From NCBI RefSeq assembly GCF_017948675.1, contig NZ_JAGFBU010000007.1, forward strand, positions 48,621 through 112,620: 64,000 bases of DNA. The letters are read 5' to 3'. This DNA comes from Flavobacterium flabelliforme. GTDB taxonomy: Bacteria; Bacteroidota; Bacteroidia; Flavobacteriales; Flavobacteriaceae. Below the pieces are notes generated by a model, which worked only from the letters and a program-made list of their open reading frames with translations, did no database searches and was not told the origin of the DNA. The position numbers and the translations under genes are program-made. Positions 52,444-61,951 of this stretch are shown piece by piece (the stretch's first letter is position 1; each line of letters starts with the position of its first letter).

Positions 52444-53547
52444 ATGAGTATACATCAATCTCTTTTTAATTACATTAACGAATCTTCGCTAATTATTCAA
52501 GTTACCTGGATAATGTCAGCGTTTTTCATGGTTGTAATTATTCCGCTTACTTTTTATTTTAGATATTTAAGAAAGCATTTGAGAAAACAAGAAAGAACGG
52601 TAGCACTGTATGAACAAAAATATGAATCGTATCTTATCAACTATTTATATTCTGGAAATGAGCAAGAAATTATTAGTCCAGAACAACAAGTTATTATCAA
52701 TCAGTTAAAAAGATCAACGAGCGAATCATACAAAAGAAAAATATTAATTTCAGTATTGATCAAATTAAAAAATGAAATTTCCGGTGAAATTGCAGAATCT
52801 ATTCAGACACTCTATTTTCATAGTGGTCTTATGCAATATGCTTTGAACCGATTGAACCATAAAAAGTGGTATGTAATAGCCAAAGGAATAAGAGAATTAA
52901 AACAATTTCACATAAAAGAAGCATACGATCAGGTTATTCTTCATATTAACCATCCTAGAAGAGAAGTGCGAAAAGAAATGCAACTCTACATGGTTAGTTT
53001 ATTTCATTTTGAAGGTTTAAAATTCTTAGAACTTTTAGAAACTCCGCTTTCAGAATGGGATCAAATACAATTGTTGGGAGTTCTAGAAAGATTAGAAAGT
53101 AAGAACATTTCAAATATTAAATTATGGTTGCGTTCTAACAATAAATCAGTTGTGTTTTTTGCTTTGAAATTAGCTAAAATATACAATCAATTTGAATGCA
53201 AAGAAGAAATCATTAATCTGCTTAATCATATTAATAAAAAAGTAAGATTAGAATCTATTCAAGTCCTTAACTATTTAGATGTGATTGAGGCTAAAGAAAT
53301 ATTAAAGGAAAATATTGAAAAACGTACTTTAGAGGAACAAATTGCTTTTTTTAAAATGATGGAAAATCTTTATGAAAAAAGTGATGAATCATTTATTATA
53401 AATTTCATTCATTCTGAAGTATTTGAAATTAAAGTTTCTAGCTTAAAAATTTTAAAAATACTTAATAAGGATAAATTTACCAAGCTTAAAGTAGAGTTTC
53501 CTGATCCTGATTTTTTAAAAATTATTAATTTTTTAGAAAATAATTAA
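52444..53547 (+). CDS. Membrane-anchored HEAT-repeat protein
   Basis: 367 residues from ATG at 52444; GTG at 52429 is an alternative. One N-terminal helix (about 17-37) anchors a cytoplasmic part. A coiled coil (RYLRKHLRKQERTVALYEQKYES) leads into alpha-helical HEAT-like repeats (about 110-350): KKWYVIAKGIRELKQF, HPRREVRKEMQLYMVSLF, NNKSVVFFALKLAKIY, INKKVRLESIQVLNYL, VFEIKVSSLKILKIL. No catalytic motif. Probably a scaffold linking the receiver upstream to the GT2 synthase downstream; two bases separate it from the glycosyltransferase gene. The role is inference. Confidence 0.85.
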   Translation: MSIHQSLFNYINESSLIIQVTWIMSAFFMVVIIPLTFYFRYLRKHLRKQERTVALYEQKYESYLINYLYSGNEQEIISPEQQVIINQLKRSTSESYKRKILISVLIKLKNEISGEIAESIQTLYFHSGLMQYALNRLNHKKWYVIAKGIRELKQFHIKEAYDQVILHINHPRREVRKEMQLYMVSLFHFEGLKFLELLETPLSEWDQIQLLGVLERLESKNISNIKLWLRSNNKSVVFFALKLAKIYNQFECKEEIINLLNHINKKVRLESIQVLNYLDVIEAKEILKENIEKRTLEEQIAFFKMMENLYEKSDESFIINFIHSEVFEIKVSSLKILKILNKDKFTKLKVEFPDPDFLKIINFLENN

Positions 53548-53549
53548 TT

Positions 53550-54971
53550 ATGATAACGCAAATTATTATTGATATTATACAATACTTGTTTTTCATTTAT
53601 AGCATATGTGCAATTCTATCTTATCTTGTATTAGCTACTATTTCGGCAATAGAAACAATCGAGTATAAACACAAAAATAGCTTTGTAAACTATAAGGAAA
53701 TCATGTCCTCTACTATTTCGCCTTCCATTTCGATAATTGCTCCTGCTTATAACGAAAGTTTAAATATTGTCGAAAATGTGCGCTCATTATTGTCCAACCA
53801 TTATGTAAATTATGATGTAATTATAATTAATGACGGAAGCAAAGATGATAGTTTAGAAAAATTAATTACCGTCTATAATCTTGTACCTGTAGATTACTTA
53901 ATGAATGAACAAATCGTGACGCAACCGCTTAGAAAGGGAATTTACAAATCGACAAATCCTGCATTTGAAAAATTAATTGTAGTCGATAAAGAAAATGGTG
54001 GAAAATCGGATGCTTTGAATATGGGTTTAAATATAAGCAATAGTAAATATGTTGCTTGTATTGATGTTGATTGTTTGTTACTAGAAGACTCTCTTCAAAA
54101 AATGATAAAACCTTTTCTTGAAATTACTGATAAAAAAGTAATTGCAGCAGGCGGTGTTATCAGAATTTCAAATTCCTGCATCGTTAAAGATGGGAAATTA
54201 CATGATGTGAATTTTCCAAAAAAACTAATCGAACAAGGACAAATTCTAGAATATATTCGCGCTTTTTTATTAGGCAGAATGGCTTGGAGCAGACTTAATG
54301 GACTTTTAGTAATTTCTGGAGCTTTTGGTTTGTTTGACAAAAAAATTGCCATACAAGTGGGTGGTTATGATAAGAATACGGTAGGTGAAGACATGGAGCT
54401 AGTGGTGCGCATGAGAGGCTATATGGAGGAACAAAATAAAAAATATAAAGTCGCCTATATTCCAGATCCGTTGTGCTGGACAGAAGCACCAGACAATTAT
54501 AAAATATTTATTTCACAGAGAAACAGATGGACTCGTGGTACTATTGAAACTCTAAAAAAACATAGAAAAATTGGTTTTAATCCAAAGTATAAAACTTTAG
54601 GGGTTTTAAGTTATCCGTACTGGTTTTTTTTCGAGAGAATGGCTCCCGTGGTAGAATTTGTGGGTATTCTCTATTTTGCCATACTAGTTATAAGCAATAA
54701 AATAAGATGGGATTATGCATTTTCTTTTATTGTTTTAGCCTATTTATTCACCGTTTTCTTTTCGTTGATTGCTTTAATTACAGAGGAATTAACCTATCAT
54801 CAATATAAGAAAAAGGGAACAGGATTTCGATTACTACTTATTGCTTTTCTAGAGCCTTTAGTCAATCATCCCTTTATTTTATATGCAGCAATTAGAGGAA
54901 ATATAGATTACTATTTTAACAAAAAAAAGAAATGGGGAGAGATGACACGAAAAGGAATGACAAAAGCATAA
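53550..54971 (+). CDS. Processive GT2 glycosyltransferase (PgaC/BcsA-like)
   Basis: 473 residues. An N-terminal helix (about 10-32), then GT2 with APAYNES, NDGS (94-97), KENGGKSDAL, DVD (172-174), GED (279-281) and QRNRW (323-327), the D, DxD, ED, QxxRW set of processive beta-glycan synthases. A cluster of helices follows (about 345-440). Transfers sugar from a UDP donor to a growing polymer and threads it through the membrane. The sugar cannot be told from sequence. Third gene of the operon, one to two bases from the HEAT gene. Confidence 0.92.
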   Translation: MITQIIIDIIQYLFFIYSICAILSYLVLATISAIETIEYKHKNSFVNYKEIMSSTISPSISIIAPAYNESLNIVENVRSLLSNHYVNYDVIIINDGSKDDSLEKLITVYNLVPVDYLMNEQIVTQPLRKGIYKSTNPAFEKLIVVDKENGGKSDALNMGLNISNSKYVACIDVDCLLLEDSLQKMIKPFLEITDKKVIAAGGVIRISNSCIVKDGKLHDVNFPKKLIEQGQILEYIRAFLLGRMAWSRLNGLLVISGAFGLFDKKIAIQVGGYDKNTVGEDMELVVRMRGYMEEQNKKYKVAYIPDPLCWTEAPDNYKIFISQRNRWTRGTIETLKKHRKIGFNPKYKTLGVLSYPYWFFFERMAPVVEFVGILYFAILVISNKIRWDYAFSFIVLAYLFTVFFSLIALITEELTYHQYKKKGTGFRLLLIAFLEPLVNHPFILYAAIRGNIDYYFNKKKKWGEMTRKGMTKA

Positions 54972-54982
54972 ATAACAGCTAA

Positions 54983-57379
54983 ATGAATATTAAATTTAAT
55001 TATAAAAACGGTTTATTAGATTACCTCTATTCGACCGTTTCCTTACTACTTATATTTTGTCTTTTGAGTTTCATTGAAATTTTTAAAAATTTTGATGCAG
55101 CGCTTTTTGGCTATAAACTATTGAATGATTTTTTTACAGCAATACTAATTGGTTTAGTGTTTTTGCCGCTTTTCCTACTATTACAAATTATTAGTAGTAA
55201 GTTAGGAGTAGTTGTTGTAAAAATTTTGTTTTGTATAATTGCTATCGTGCAAATGGCCTTGATAGGCTATAGTATAACTACTCACCTCAATCTTGGAGCC
55301 GACCTTTTAGGATATTCTTTTAATGATATGTACACCACGGTTACAGCATCTCTATCGATATCGTTTTTGACTTTTTTACCTTTTATAATTTTGCCTCTTT
55401 TTTACATAGGAATTATTCGATTACTCCATTTTTTAGGAAGTAAAATAAATTATAAAATAATACTCTTAGTTCTATTAATTATTGGCTTACTGAATTTAAT
55501 AATTCCCGGTACTAAAAAAACCATCACTCAAAATAAATTAAATTTCTTAGTTAGCGATATAATAAGAGCAAAAAATGATAATGCCAACGCTACAGAAGGA
55601 AATATATCATTTAAAAAAGAATTCCCTTTAGATGAAAATGCTGAAATGAACAAGGATGTATTAGGTTCTTTTTTTACAATTAATAAAGAACAAAGTCCAA
55701 ATATTGTATTCATTATTATTGAAGGACTAGGTAGAGATTTTACAGATGATGGAGAATATAGTGGCTTTACTCCTTATTTGGATTCCTTGACTAAAAAATC
55801 TATTTATTGGAGCAACTTCGTGAGTAATGCAGGCCGTACTTTTGGTGCTCTTCCGTCATTAATGGGATCTCTACCTTTTGGGGAAAATGGTTTTATGGAA
55901 TTAAATCCCCTTCCTAAACACAATTCGTTGATTAGTATTTTGAAATCAAATGGGTACGCAACCAATTATTATTGTGGTGACGAATCTACATTTGATAGAA
56001 AAAGTAATTTTTTAGAATATAATGGAATTGACAAAATTATTGATATTAATAAATTTGGTCCAGGATATACAATGACAAAAGCAAATTCTGGCGGATTTTC
56101 GTGGGGTTATCCAGATGCTGAAATATATAAAAAAACTTTATCAGAACTCAAAGACGATAAACAACCGCGGTTGGATATTATCATGACACTTACCAATCAT
56201 GAACCGTTTGATTTTCCAACAAAAAAGGAATATTTGACTAAAGTAGAAGACATTCTTAATACAAAGACCAGCTCCGAAAAAAGTAAAATAAAAGATTATA
56301 AAGATATATTAGCTTGTTTATTATACACTGATCATTCTCTAAAAGACTTCATGCAAGCTTATTCTAAAAGAGCCGATTATAAAAATACTATTTTTGTAAT
56401 TACAGGAGATCATCGATTAATTCCAGTACCTCAAAAAGATAATTTGTCTCGTTTTCATGTGCCTTTTTACATTTTTAGTCCATTATTAAAAAAAACAGCT
56501 ATTATAAAATCAATTTCTTCGCATACAGATGTAACCCCAAGTTTAGTTTCTTTTTTAACTAATAACTACAATATTAATAAGTTAAAAAAAACAGATTGGA
56601 TTGCTCAAGGATTAGATACTGTTAGACAATTTAGAAATGTTCATAATATTGCATTAATGCGCTATAAGGGAAGTATAAATGATTATATCTACAAAGAATA
56701 CTTTTATTCTGACGGAACTTTGTTTAAAATCGATGAAAATTTCAACATTAGCGAAACTAACGATGGTATTAGAGAAACGATTAGCAATTCCTTTTCTAAT
56801 TTTAAAAAATTAAATTCATACTTAACCACAAAAGATAAAATTACAAGTACAACTTCTAACTTTAACAAGCCTGCTTATGAATTTACTGATGCCGAAATGG
56901 CAAACATTAAAAAATTAACAAAAGGACTTGATCATGATCAAATTTTCTTTTTGGCTAGAGAATTAGCTTTCAAAAAAGAACGTAAATCAGCAAAATTGTT
57001 GTGTAATTATATATTAAATGACATGCCTAATTATGGTGATGTAAGAACTCTGAAAGGCAGAATACTGGCTTGGGAAGGTGACTATAAAAATTCAGAAAAA
57101 GAATTGCTTGAAGTCATCAATAGAACTCCTTTTTATGGAGATTCCTATTTGGCTGTAATGGACATTTATTGGTGGTCTGGACAAAATAAGAAAGGAATAG
57201 CAATAGGTAAAAAGGCTTTGAGTAATCAGATTAACAATCCAGAAATTGGATTTAAATTGGGTCAAGCATACAAAAGAAATCGTAATTTAAAGGATTCTAA
57301 AAGAATAATAGATAGCCTTTTAATACTTTATCCTGAAAATAAAGAATATTTAAATTTTAAAAAAAATCTTAAGAAATGA
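54983..57379 (+). CDS. LtaS/sulfatase-like membrane enzyme with C-terminal TPRs
   Basis: 798 residues. Five N-terminal helices (about 20-175), then an extracytoplasmic alkaline-phosphatase-superfamily domain (about 238-560): metal E247 in FIIIEGLGRD, nucleophile T286 in SNAGRTFGALPSLMGSLP, TLTNHEPFDFP and FVITGDHRLIP, SSHTDVTPSLVSFL. This is the layout of LTA synthase, OpgB/MdoB and phosphoethanolamine transferases. The C-terminal third (about 630-798) has TPR-like helices (FLARELAFKKERKSAKLLCNYIL). Likely modifies the polymer with phosphoglycerol, phosphoethanolamine or similar; the exact group is unknown. The last four bases overlap the next gene (ATGA). Confidence 0.88.
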   Translation: MNIKFNYKNGLLDYLYSTVSLLLIFCLLSFIEIFKNFDAALFGYKLLNDFFTAILIGLVFLPLFLLLQIISSKLGVVVVKILFCIIAIVQMALIGYSITTHLNLGADLLGYSFNDMYTTVTASLSISFLTFLPFIILPLFYIGIIRLLHFLGSKINYKIILLVLLIIGLLNLIIPGTKKTITQNKLNFLVSDIIRAKNDNANATEGNISFKKEFPLDENAEMNKDVLGSFFTINKEQSPNIVFIIIEGLGRDFTDDGEYSGFTPYLDSLTKKSIYWSNFVSNAGRTFGALPSLMGSLPFGENGFMELNPLPKHNSLISILKSNGYATNYYCGDESTFDRKSNFLEYNGIDKIIDINKFGPGYTMTKANSGGFSWGYPDAEIYKKTLSELKDDKQPRLDIIMTLTNHEPFDFPTKKEYLTKVEDILNTKTSSEKSKIKDYKDILACLLYTDHSLKDFMQAYSKRADYKNTIFVITGDHRLIPVPQKDNLSRFHVPFYIFSPLLKKTAIIKSISSHTDVTPSLVSFLTNNYNINKLKKTDWIAQGLDTVRQFRNVHNIALMRYKGSINDYIYKEYFYSDGTLFKIDENFNISETNDGIRETISNSFSNFKKLNSYLTTKDKITSTTSNFNKPAYEFTDAEMANIKKLTKGLDHDQIFFLARELAFKKERKSAKLLCNYILNDMPNYGDVRTLKGRILAWEGDYKNSEKELLEVINRTPFYGDSYLAVMDIYWWSGQNKKGIAIGKKALSNQINNPEIGFKLGQAYKRNRNLKDSKRIIDSLLILYPENKEYLNFKKNLKK

Positions 57380-58641
57380 TATCGAAAATAAATATAAAAC
57401 TGTCTCTTACATTTTTGTTCTTTACTTCAATAATAGTACGTGGACAACAGAATGAGTATCATGGAAATCCTGATACTTCATTTCAAACTGCTCGAAATTT
57501 AGCCTTTAACCAGCAACGCAAACAAGCGCAAGATACGTTGCTAAATATTTTGAGTAAATATCCTAATTACCATGAAATTAATACCTTTTTGGCAACAACA
57601 TATTCTTGGGATAGTGATTATAAAAAAGCAAGAAAATTATTTGCTTCAATTTTAGAAAAAGATTCAAGCAGTAAAGATACTTGGATTGCTGCTATAAAAA
57701 ATGAATTGTGGGCAGACTTGCCTTATGCGGCATTAGATATGACTAATAATGCTTTGAAACTATTTCCAAATGACTCAGAATTACTTTATCTAAAAGCAAG
57801 CGCTCAAGAAAATACTAATGATCCATTAGAGGCATTAGTAACAATTGAAGCGGTTTTAGATAAAAATCCCGAGGATCAAAAAGCTAAAGATTTCAAAATG
57901 TCTTTAGATAAATTACTTAGAAAAAATAGTATCGGTATTAATGCGGCTGTCGATCTGTATTCCTCTGTTTTTGATCCGATGCAATATTATTCCTTAAAAT
58001 ATAGCAGACAAACGAAATATGGAAGTATTACCCCAAAGGTAAATATAAATAGGCGCTTTGGTGAAAACGGAGCACAGTTTGAAGTTGATTTATATCCTAA
58101 AATTAGAAAAGGATTATATGCTTATGTAAATGTTGGAATAGCAAATTCATTTCTATTTCCAGATTTAAAATATGGTGCTGAGTTGTACCAATCATTGCCT
58201 AAAAGTTTTGAGATTTCACTTGGATTTAGAACCTTAAAATATTCATCTACCACAAACATTTTTACTGGATCGTTGGGCTGGTATACAGGAAATAGTTATT
58301 GGTCTTTTCGCCCTTATTTTACTCCAGGTGACACAGGAACTAGTAAATCTGGAACCTTAACTTATAGAAAATATCGAAGTGATGCTGATAATTATTTAGG
58401 CATTTCTATTGGAATGGGATTCTCTCCAGAAATTAATCAATTTCAATTTAACCCAAATGACGCAGCGATAGTAAATCTTGAGTCCCAAAAGTTAAATGTT
58501 GGTTATTACTTTACGACAACTAATAAACAAAATGCTTGGGGAGCACAATTTGGAGTAGCACATCAAGAAATTATTTTTGACCAAGGAAATTTCTTTTGGA
58601 TTTATTCTCTTGCTTTGTCTTGGGAATTAAAGTTCAAATAA
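57376..58641 (+). CDS. TPR and YaiO-type outer-membrane beta-barrel protein
   Basis: 421 residues. Signal peptide about 1-23 (ends VRGQ). TPR-like repeats (about 30-180; ARNLAFNQQRKQAQDTLLNILSKYPNYHEINTF is the first) precede a beta-barrel (about 190-421) with regular aromatic strands and the terminal SLALSWELKFK. YaiO-type barrels occur with yaiP (GT2) and yaiS in Proteobacteria, and PgaA has the same TPR-plus-barrel order, so this is the probable polymer exit channel. Last gene of the operon, coupled by a four-base overlap to the sulfatase-like gene. Confidence 0.88.
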   Translation: MISKINIKLSLTFLFFTSIIVRGQQNEYHGNPDTSFQTARNLAFNQQRKQAQDTLLNILSKYPNYHEINTFLATTYSWDSDYKKARKLFASILEKDSSSKDTWIAAIKNELWADLPYAALDMTNNALKLFPNDSELLYLKASAQENTNDPLEALVTIEAVLDKNPEDQKAKDFKMSLDKLLRKNSIGINAAVDLYSSVFDPMQYYSLKYSRQTKYGSITPKVNINRRFGENGAQFEVDLYPKIRKGLYAYVNVGIANSFLFPDLKYGAELYQSLPKSFEISLGFRTLKYSSTTNIFTGSLGWYTGNSYWSFRPYFTPGDTGTSKSGTLTYRKYRSDADNYLGISIGMGFSPEINQFQFNPNDAAIVNLESQKLNVGYYFTTTNKQNAWGAQFGVAHQEIIFDQGNFFWIYSLALSWELKFK

Positions 58642-58760
58642 TAGAAACTTAAATTCCTATTTTATTTAAATCAGTTGTTTTTCTTGAACTTTTATAAATA
58701 TTCATCTTACATAAAAGTACTATTAGATATGGCTAATTATAACTGGATAAATTTCATAAT

Positions 58761-58797
58761 AAAAAGGCTCCGATATAAAATCGAAGCCTTTTTTTTC
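58761..58797 (+). terminator. Operon terminator (bidirectional)
   Basis: AAAAAGGCTCCGAT / ATCGAAGCCTTTTTT (one mismatch) with a short loop and T tract, between the convergent exopolysaccharide operon and the OmpA-family gene. Confidence 0.83.
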
Positions 58798-58901
58798 AAC
58801 TTAAACCTTTTTAGGAATATGTCTGTATTTAATTAACAAATTGATCTAACCACTGACATTAATAAAGTTGAAAGTTTTTATATTATATAGATATAATAGT
58901 G

Positions 58902-60911
58902 TTACTTTTTCTTAGCCTTAACAATAAACTCACTACGTCTATTGGCTTGGTGTTGCTCTTCAGTACAATTTGAATTACTAGTTGGTTCACAACCACAATC
59001 ATTAACCAATTGTGATTCTCCATATCCTTTACTTGATAATCTAGATTTATTTATACCTTTTTTCACCAACCATTCCATTGTCGATTTAGCTCTTCTTTCA
59101 GATAAAGCTAAATTATATTTGGCAGTCTGACGACAATCTGTGTGAGAGCGGATATCAATTTCCATAGAAGGGTTTTGCTCTAAAACATCAAGGATTTTTG
59201 CTAATTCTACAGTTGCATCTTTACGAATAAATGATTTATCTAAATCGAAATAAATACTATTTAAACCTATCATTTTAAATAAATCGTCACCTTCTTTAAC
59301 TGCTTTTACAGATTTATCAAGAGCAATGGTAATAAAAGTTTTTCCAGATTCATTTGGAATACTTACTGTGGTTTCGATAATTGTATAAGTTTCTTTTTCT
59401 GTTTTTATATAAAATTTTGAATCACATGTAACTTGCCCAAAGTCAAATTTACCGTCTAAAGCTGTAGTATATTCTTTTAATAGTTTGAAATTGGCGTCTA
59501 ATAAAGTTACTACTGTATTTGCTAGAGGTAAATTAGTTTCTTTGTCAGTAACAATCCCTACTAACATTTGCTCACATACTGCTTTTTTAATTTCTATTAA
59601 TTTGTATATATCATCACCCCCTTTTCCACCTTCTCTGTTAGAGGTGAAGTATCCATTACGTGTTACCTCATTAATTAAAAAACCAAAATCATCTTTAGAA
59701 CTATTTAATGGTTCTCCAACATTCTGAACATTTTTATAAGTTCCATCCGAATCTATTTTTGATACAAAAATATCCAATCCACCTAATCCGGGATGACCAT
59801 CAGAGGCAAAATATAATTCGCCTGTAGAAGTGACCATAGGAAAAGTTTCTCTTCCTTCTGTATTTATTCCTTTGCCTAAATTTTCAGGTTTACCAAAGCT
59901 ACCATCAGATTTGATTTCAACTTTAAACAAATCAGACTGACCCAATGTTCCAGGCATGTTTGATGCAAAATATAAAGTCTTTTCATCTCCACTAAGAGCA
60001 GGATGAGCTACACTATATTCATTACTATTAAATGGTAATTCAGTAATGTTTGACCATTTATCGCCATCTAAATTCGCTTTATACAATTTTAACAAAGTTA
60101 TCCTAGCCGAATCTTTCCCTTTTTTTCCGTTTAGGAAATTATTTCTTGTAAAATAAACCGTTTTTCCATCTTTTGTAAAAATGGGTGTAGATTCATGAAA
60201 TTTAGAATTTAATTTTTTTCCAAATCTTTTTGGAGTAGACAAAACACCCTGATTGTCGATATCAGATTCATATAAGTTAGTAAAACCTTCACCTGTCCAG
60301 GTATGCTTCATGTTTCTTAATCCGCTGGTATCTCTAGCTGAAGCAAAAATTAATTTATTACCATAATAGGCACTTCCATAATCTGAATATTCAGAGTTAA
60401 TACCGGCATTTTCGATAGTATAATTTCCTGAATTTTTCTTAATTTCTGCAAGGTAATTTTTTTGAGAACTCGCAAGATTTGCTCTTAAATCATTTCCACT
60501 TTTTTGGTTAAACATTGCTAACATTTCATCTGCTTTCTTATACTCTTTTATGGCTTTCAAACATTGTGAATAGCGATAATAATATTCCGGAGCAATATCT
60601 TTTGCGAAAGCAAATAATTCTTTATACCATTTTGCAGCGTTATCTAAATCTGCTTTGAAATAATATGAATCTGCTAGTTTTTGTAACATATCTTGAGATT
60701 TATATCCCTTAACAGCAATTCTCTCATAAGTTTGAATAGCATCTACATACGCTAACTTCTCGTATTGATCATCTGCTTTAGTCTCTTTAGACGATTGCGC
60801 AAACATACCTGTTGAAGTTAATAACACTATCATTAGCGATACAAAGCTACTTTTATGTAAATCTTTAGTAGTACTTAATTGGCTTTTTGGAATCTTTGAT
60901 TTCATTATCAT
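58902..60911 (-). CDS. OmpA-family protein with TPR, WD40-like propeller and carboxypeptidase-like domain
   Basis: 669 residues. Signal peptide ends GMFAQ (about residue 39; M3 is an alternative start). TPR-like helices (45-150), a PD40/WD40-like propeller (about 170-440; HESTPIFTKDGKTVYFTRNN, AHPALSGDEKTLYFASNMPG, TFPMVTSTGELYFASDGHPG), a CarboxypepD_reg-like domain (about 450-535) and a C-terminal OmpA peptidoglycan-binding domain (about 550-665; NSIYFDLDKSFIRKDATVEL, RSHTDCRQ, LSERRAKSTMEWL, SKGYGES). Anchors outer-membrane partners to peptidoglycan. Follows the PorP/SprF gene by five bases in the same unit as the type-B adhesin. Confidence 0.9.
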   Translation of the reverse strand: MIMKSKIPKSQLSTTKDLHKSSFVSLMIVLLTSTGMFAQSSKETKADDQYEKLAYVDAIQTYERIAVKGYKSQDMLQKLADSYYFKADLDNAAKWYKELFAFAKDIAPEYYYRYSQCLKAIKEYKKADEMLAMFNQKSGNDLRANLASSQKNYLAEIKKNSGNYTIENAGINSEYSDYGSAYYGNKLIFASARDTSGLRNMKHTWTGEGFTNLYESDIDNQGVLSTPKRFGKKLNSKFHESTPIFTKDGKTVYFTRNNFLNGKKGKDSARITLLKLYKANLDGDKWSNITELPFNSNEYSVAHPALSGDEKTLYFASNMPGTLGQSDLFKVEIKSDGSFGKPENLGKGINTEGRETFPMVTSTGELYFASDGHPGLGGLDIFVSKIDSDGTYKNVQNVGEPLNSSKDDFGFLINEVTRNGYFTSNREGGKGGDDIYKLIEIKKAVCEQMLVGIVTDKETNLPLANTVVTLLDANFKLLKEYTTALDGKFDFGQVTCDSKFYIKTEKETYTIIETTVSIPNESGKTFITIALDKSVKAVKEGDDLFKMIGLNSIYFDLDKSFIRKDATVELAKILDVLEQNPSMEIDIRSHTDCRQTAKYNLALSERRAKSTMEWLVKKGINKSRLSSKGYGESQLVNDCGCEPTSNSNCTEEQHQANRRSEFIVKAKKK

Positions 60912-60916
60912 GATTT

Positions 60917-61825
60917 TTAGAAGAATCTAGGTGATACTATTCGAGACTGACGACTGAACAATTCAAATCGCAAAAATATTTCGTGTGAACCAGAGTTATA
61001 GTTGTTTAGTTTTGTGGTTTCTCTATCATAACCATAACCTATATATATGCCATCAGAAACCTGAAATCCAACCATACCACTCAAAGCTGCACTCCATCTA
61101 TAGGCAACACCAACGGTGAATTTTTCACTAAATAAAAAATTTCCTGAAATATCTACCTGAAGAGGTGAACCAATAACTAATTTAGAAAGAACAGCAGGTT
61201 TAAATTTCACTTCACTACTTAAATCGATCACATAACCTGCCATCAAATAGTAATTTATTTTCTCTTTAAAAATGGCTACTTCATTATCATCATAACGATT
61301 CGATTCAATAAAATTTGGAACCGAAAATCCAACATAAGCCTTGTCTGAATGCAAGTAAATACCTGCACCAACATTGGGAGAAAATTTATTCTCTACATTT
61401 TGTATTGAAGGATCAATATCAACTGGATTTAATTTTGAAATATCAAGATTAAACAAATTTGCTGTCCCTTTTATACCAAACGAAAGTTTATAATTCTCAG
61501 ACATAGGAACTGTGTACGATAGATCCGCAGAAAGAGTATTTTCATTAGTAGGTCCAATCTTGTCATTGACAAAAGAAACACCTAGTCCCACTCTACTATC
61601 ACTTATTGGTGTATTTATTGAAGCTACATTTGTAATTGGTGCACCATCTAACCCTACCCATTGCGTTCGATGCAAAGCAAAAATACTCATGACACCTCTT
61701 GATCCGGCATAAGCTGGATTTACATTTATGGTATTATACATATATTGTGTATACTGAGCATCCTGTTGGGCAAAACTAGTAAAAGCTGTAGACATCAAAA
61801 TAATTAAAAAAAAATTCTTTTTCAT
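60917..61825 (-). CDS. PorP/SprF family type IX secretion outer-membrane protein
   Basis: 302 residues. Signal peptide 1-19 (ends TSFAQ). The start of the mature chain, QDAQYTQYMYNTINVNPAYAGSRG, is diagnostic of PorP/SprF; a beta-barrel follows to the C-terminal FRFELFSRQSRIVSPRFF. SprF-type proteins hold or export type-B T9SS substrates, such as SprB, on the cell surface. Located directly after such a substrate gene, so it is most likely dedicated to it. Five bases separate it from the OmpA-family gene. Confidence 0.93.
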   Translation of the reverse strand: MKKNFFLIILMSTAFTSFAQQDAQYTQYMYNTINVNPAYAGSRGVMSIFALHRTQWVGLDGAPITNVASINTPISDSRVGLGVSFVNDKIGPTNENTLSADLSYTVPMSENYKLSFGIKGTANLFNLDISKLNPVDIDPSIQNVENKFSPNVGAGIYLHSDKAYVGFSVPNFIESNRYDDNEVAIFKEKINYYLMAGYVIDLSSEVKFKPAVLSKLVIGSPLQVDISGNFLFSEKFTVGVAYRWSAALSGMVGFQVSDGIYIGYGYDRETTKLNNYNSGSHEIFLRFELFSRQSRIVSPRFF

Positions 61826-61916
61826 AGTAGGTTTTTTATTACGACACTATTCTATTAAAAAACGAGTCGTTTAGCTAAATGTTAATACTGTAATCCTAAA
61901 TAAAATTATATTTTTA

Positions 61917-61944
61917 TCCTGAGGACAATTGATTATCCTCAGGA
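61917..61944 (-). other. Strong hairpin between adhesin and PorP/SprF genes
   Basis: TCCTGAGGA (61917-61925) and TCCTCAGGA (61936-61944) form a perfect 9-base stem with a 10-base loop, right after the adhesin stop codon. There is no T tract on the minus strand, so it is not a standard terminator. It may stabilise or attenuate the downstream part of the mRNA. Confidence 0.55.
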
Positions 61945-61951
61945 ATTAAAA

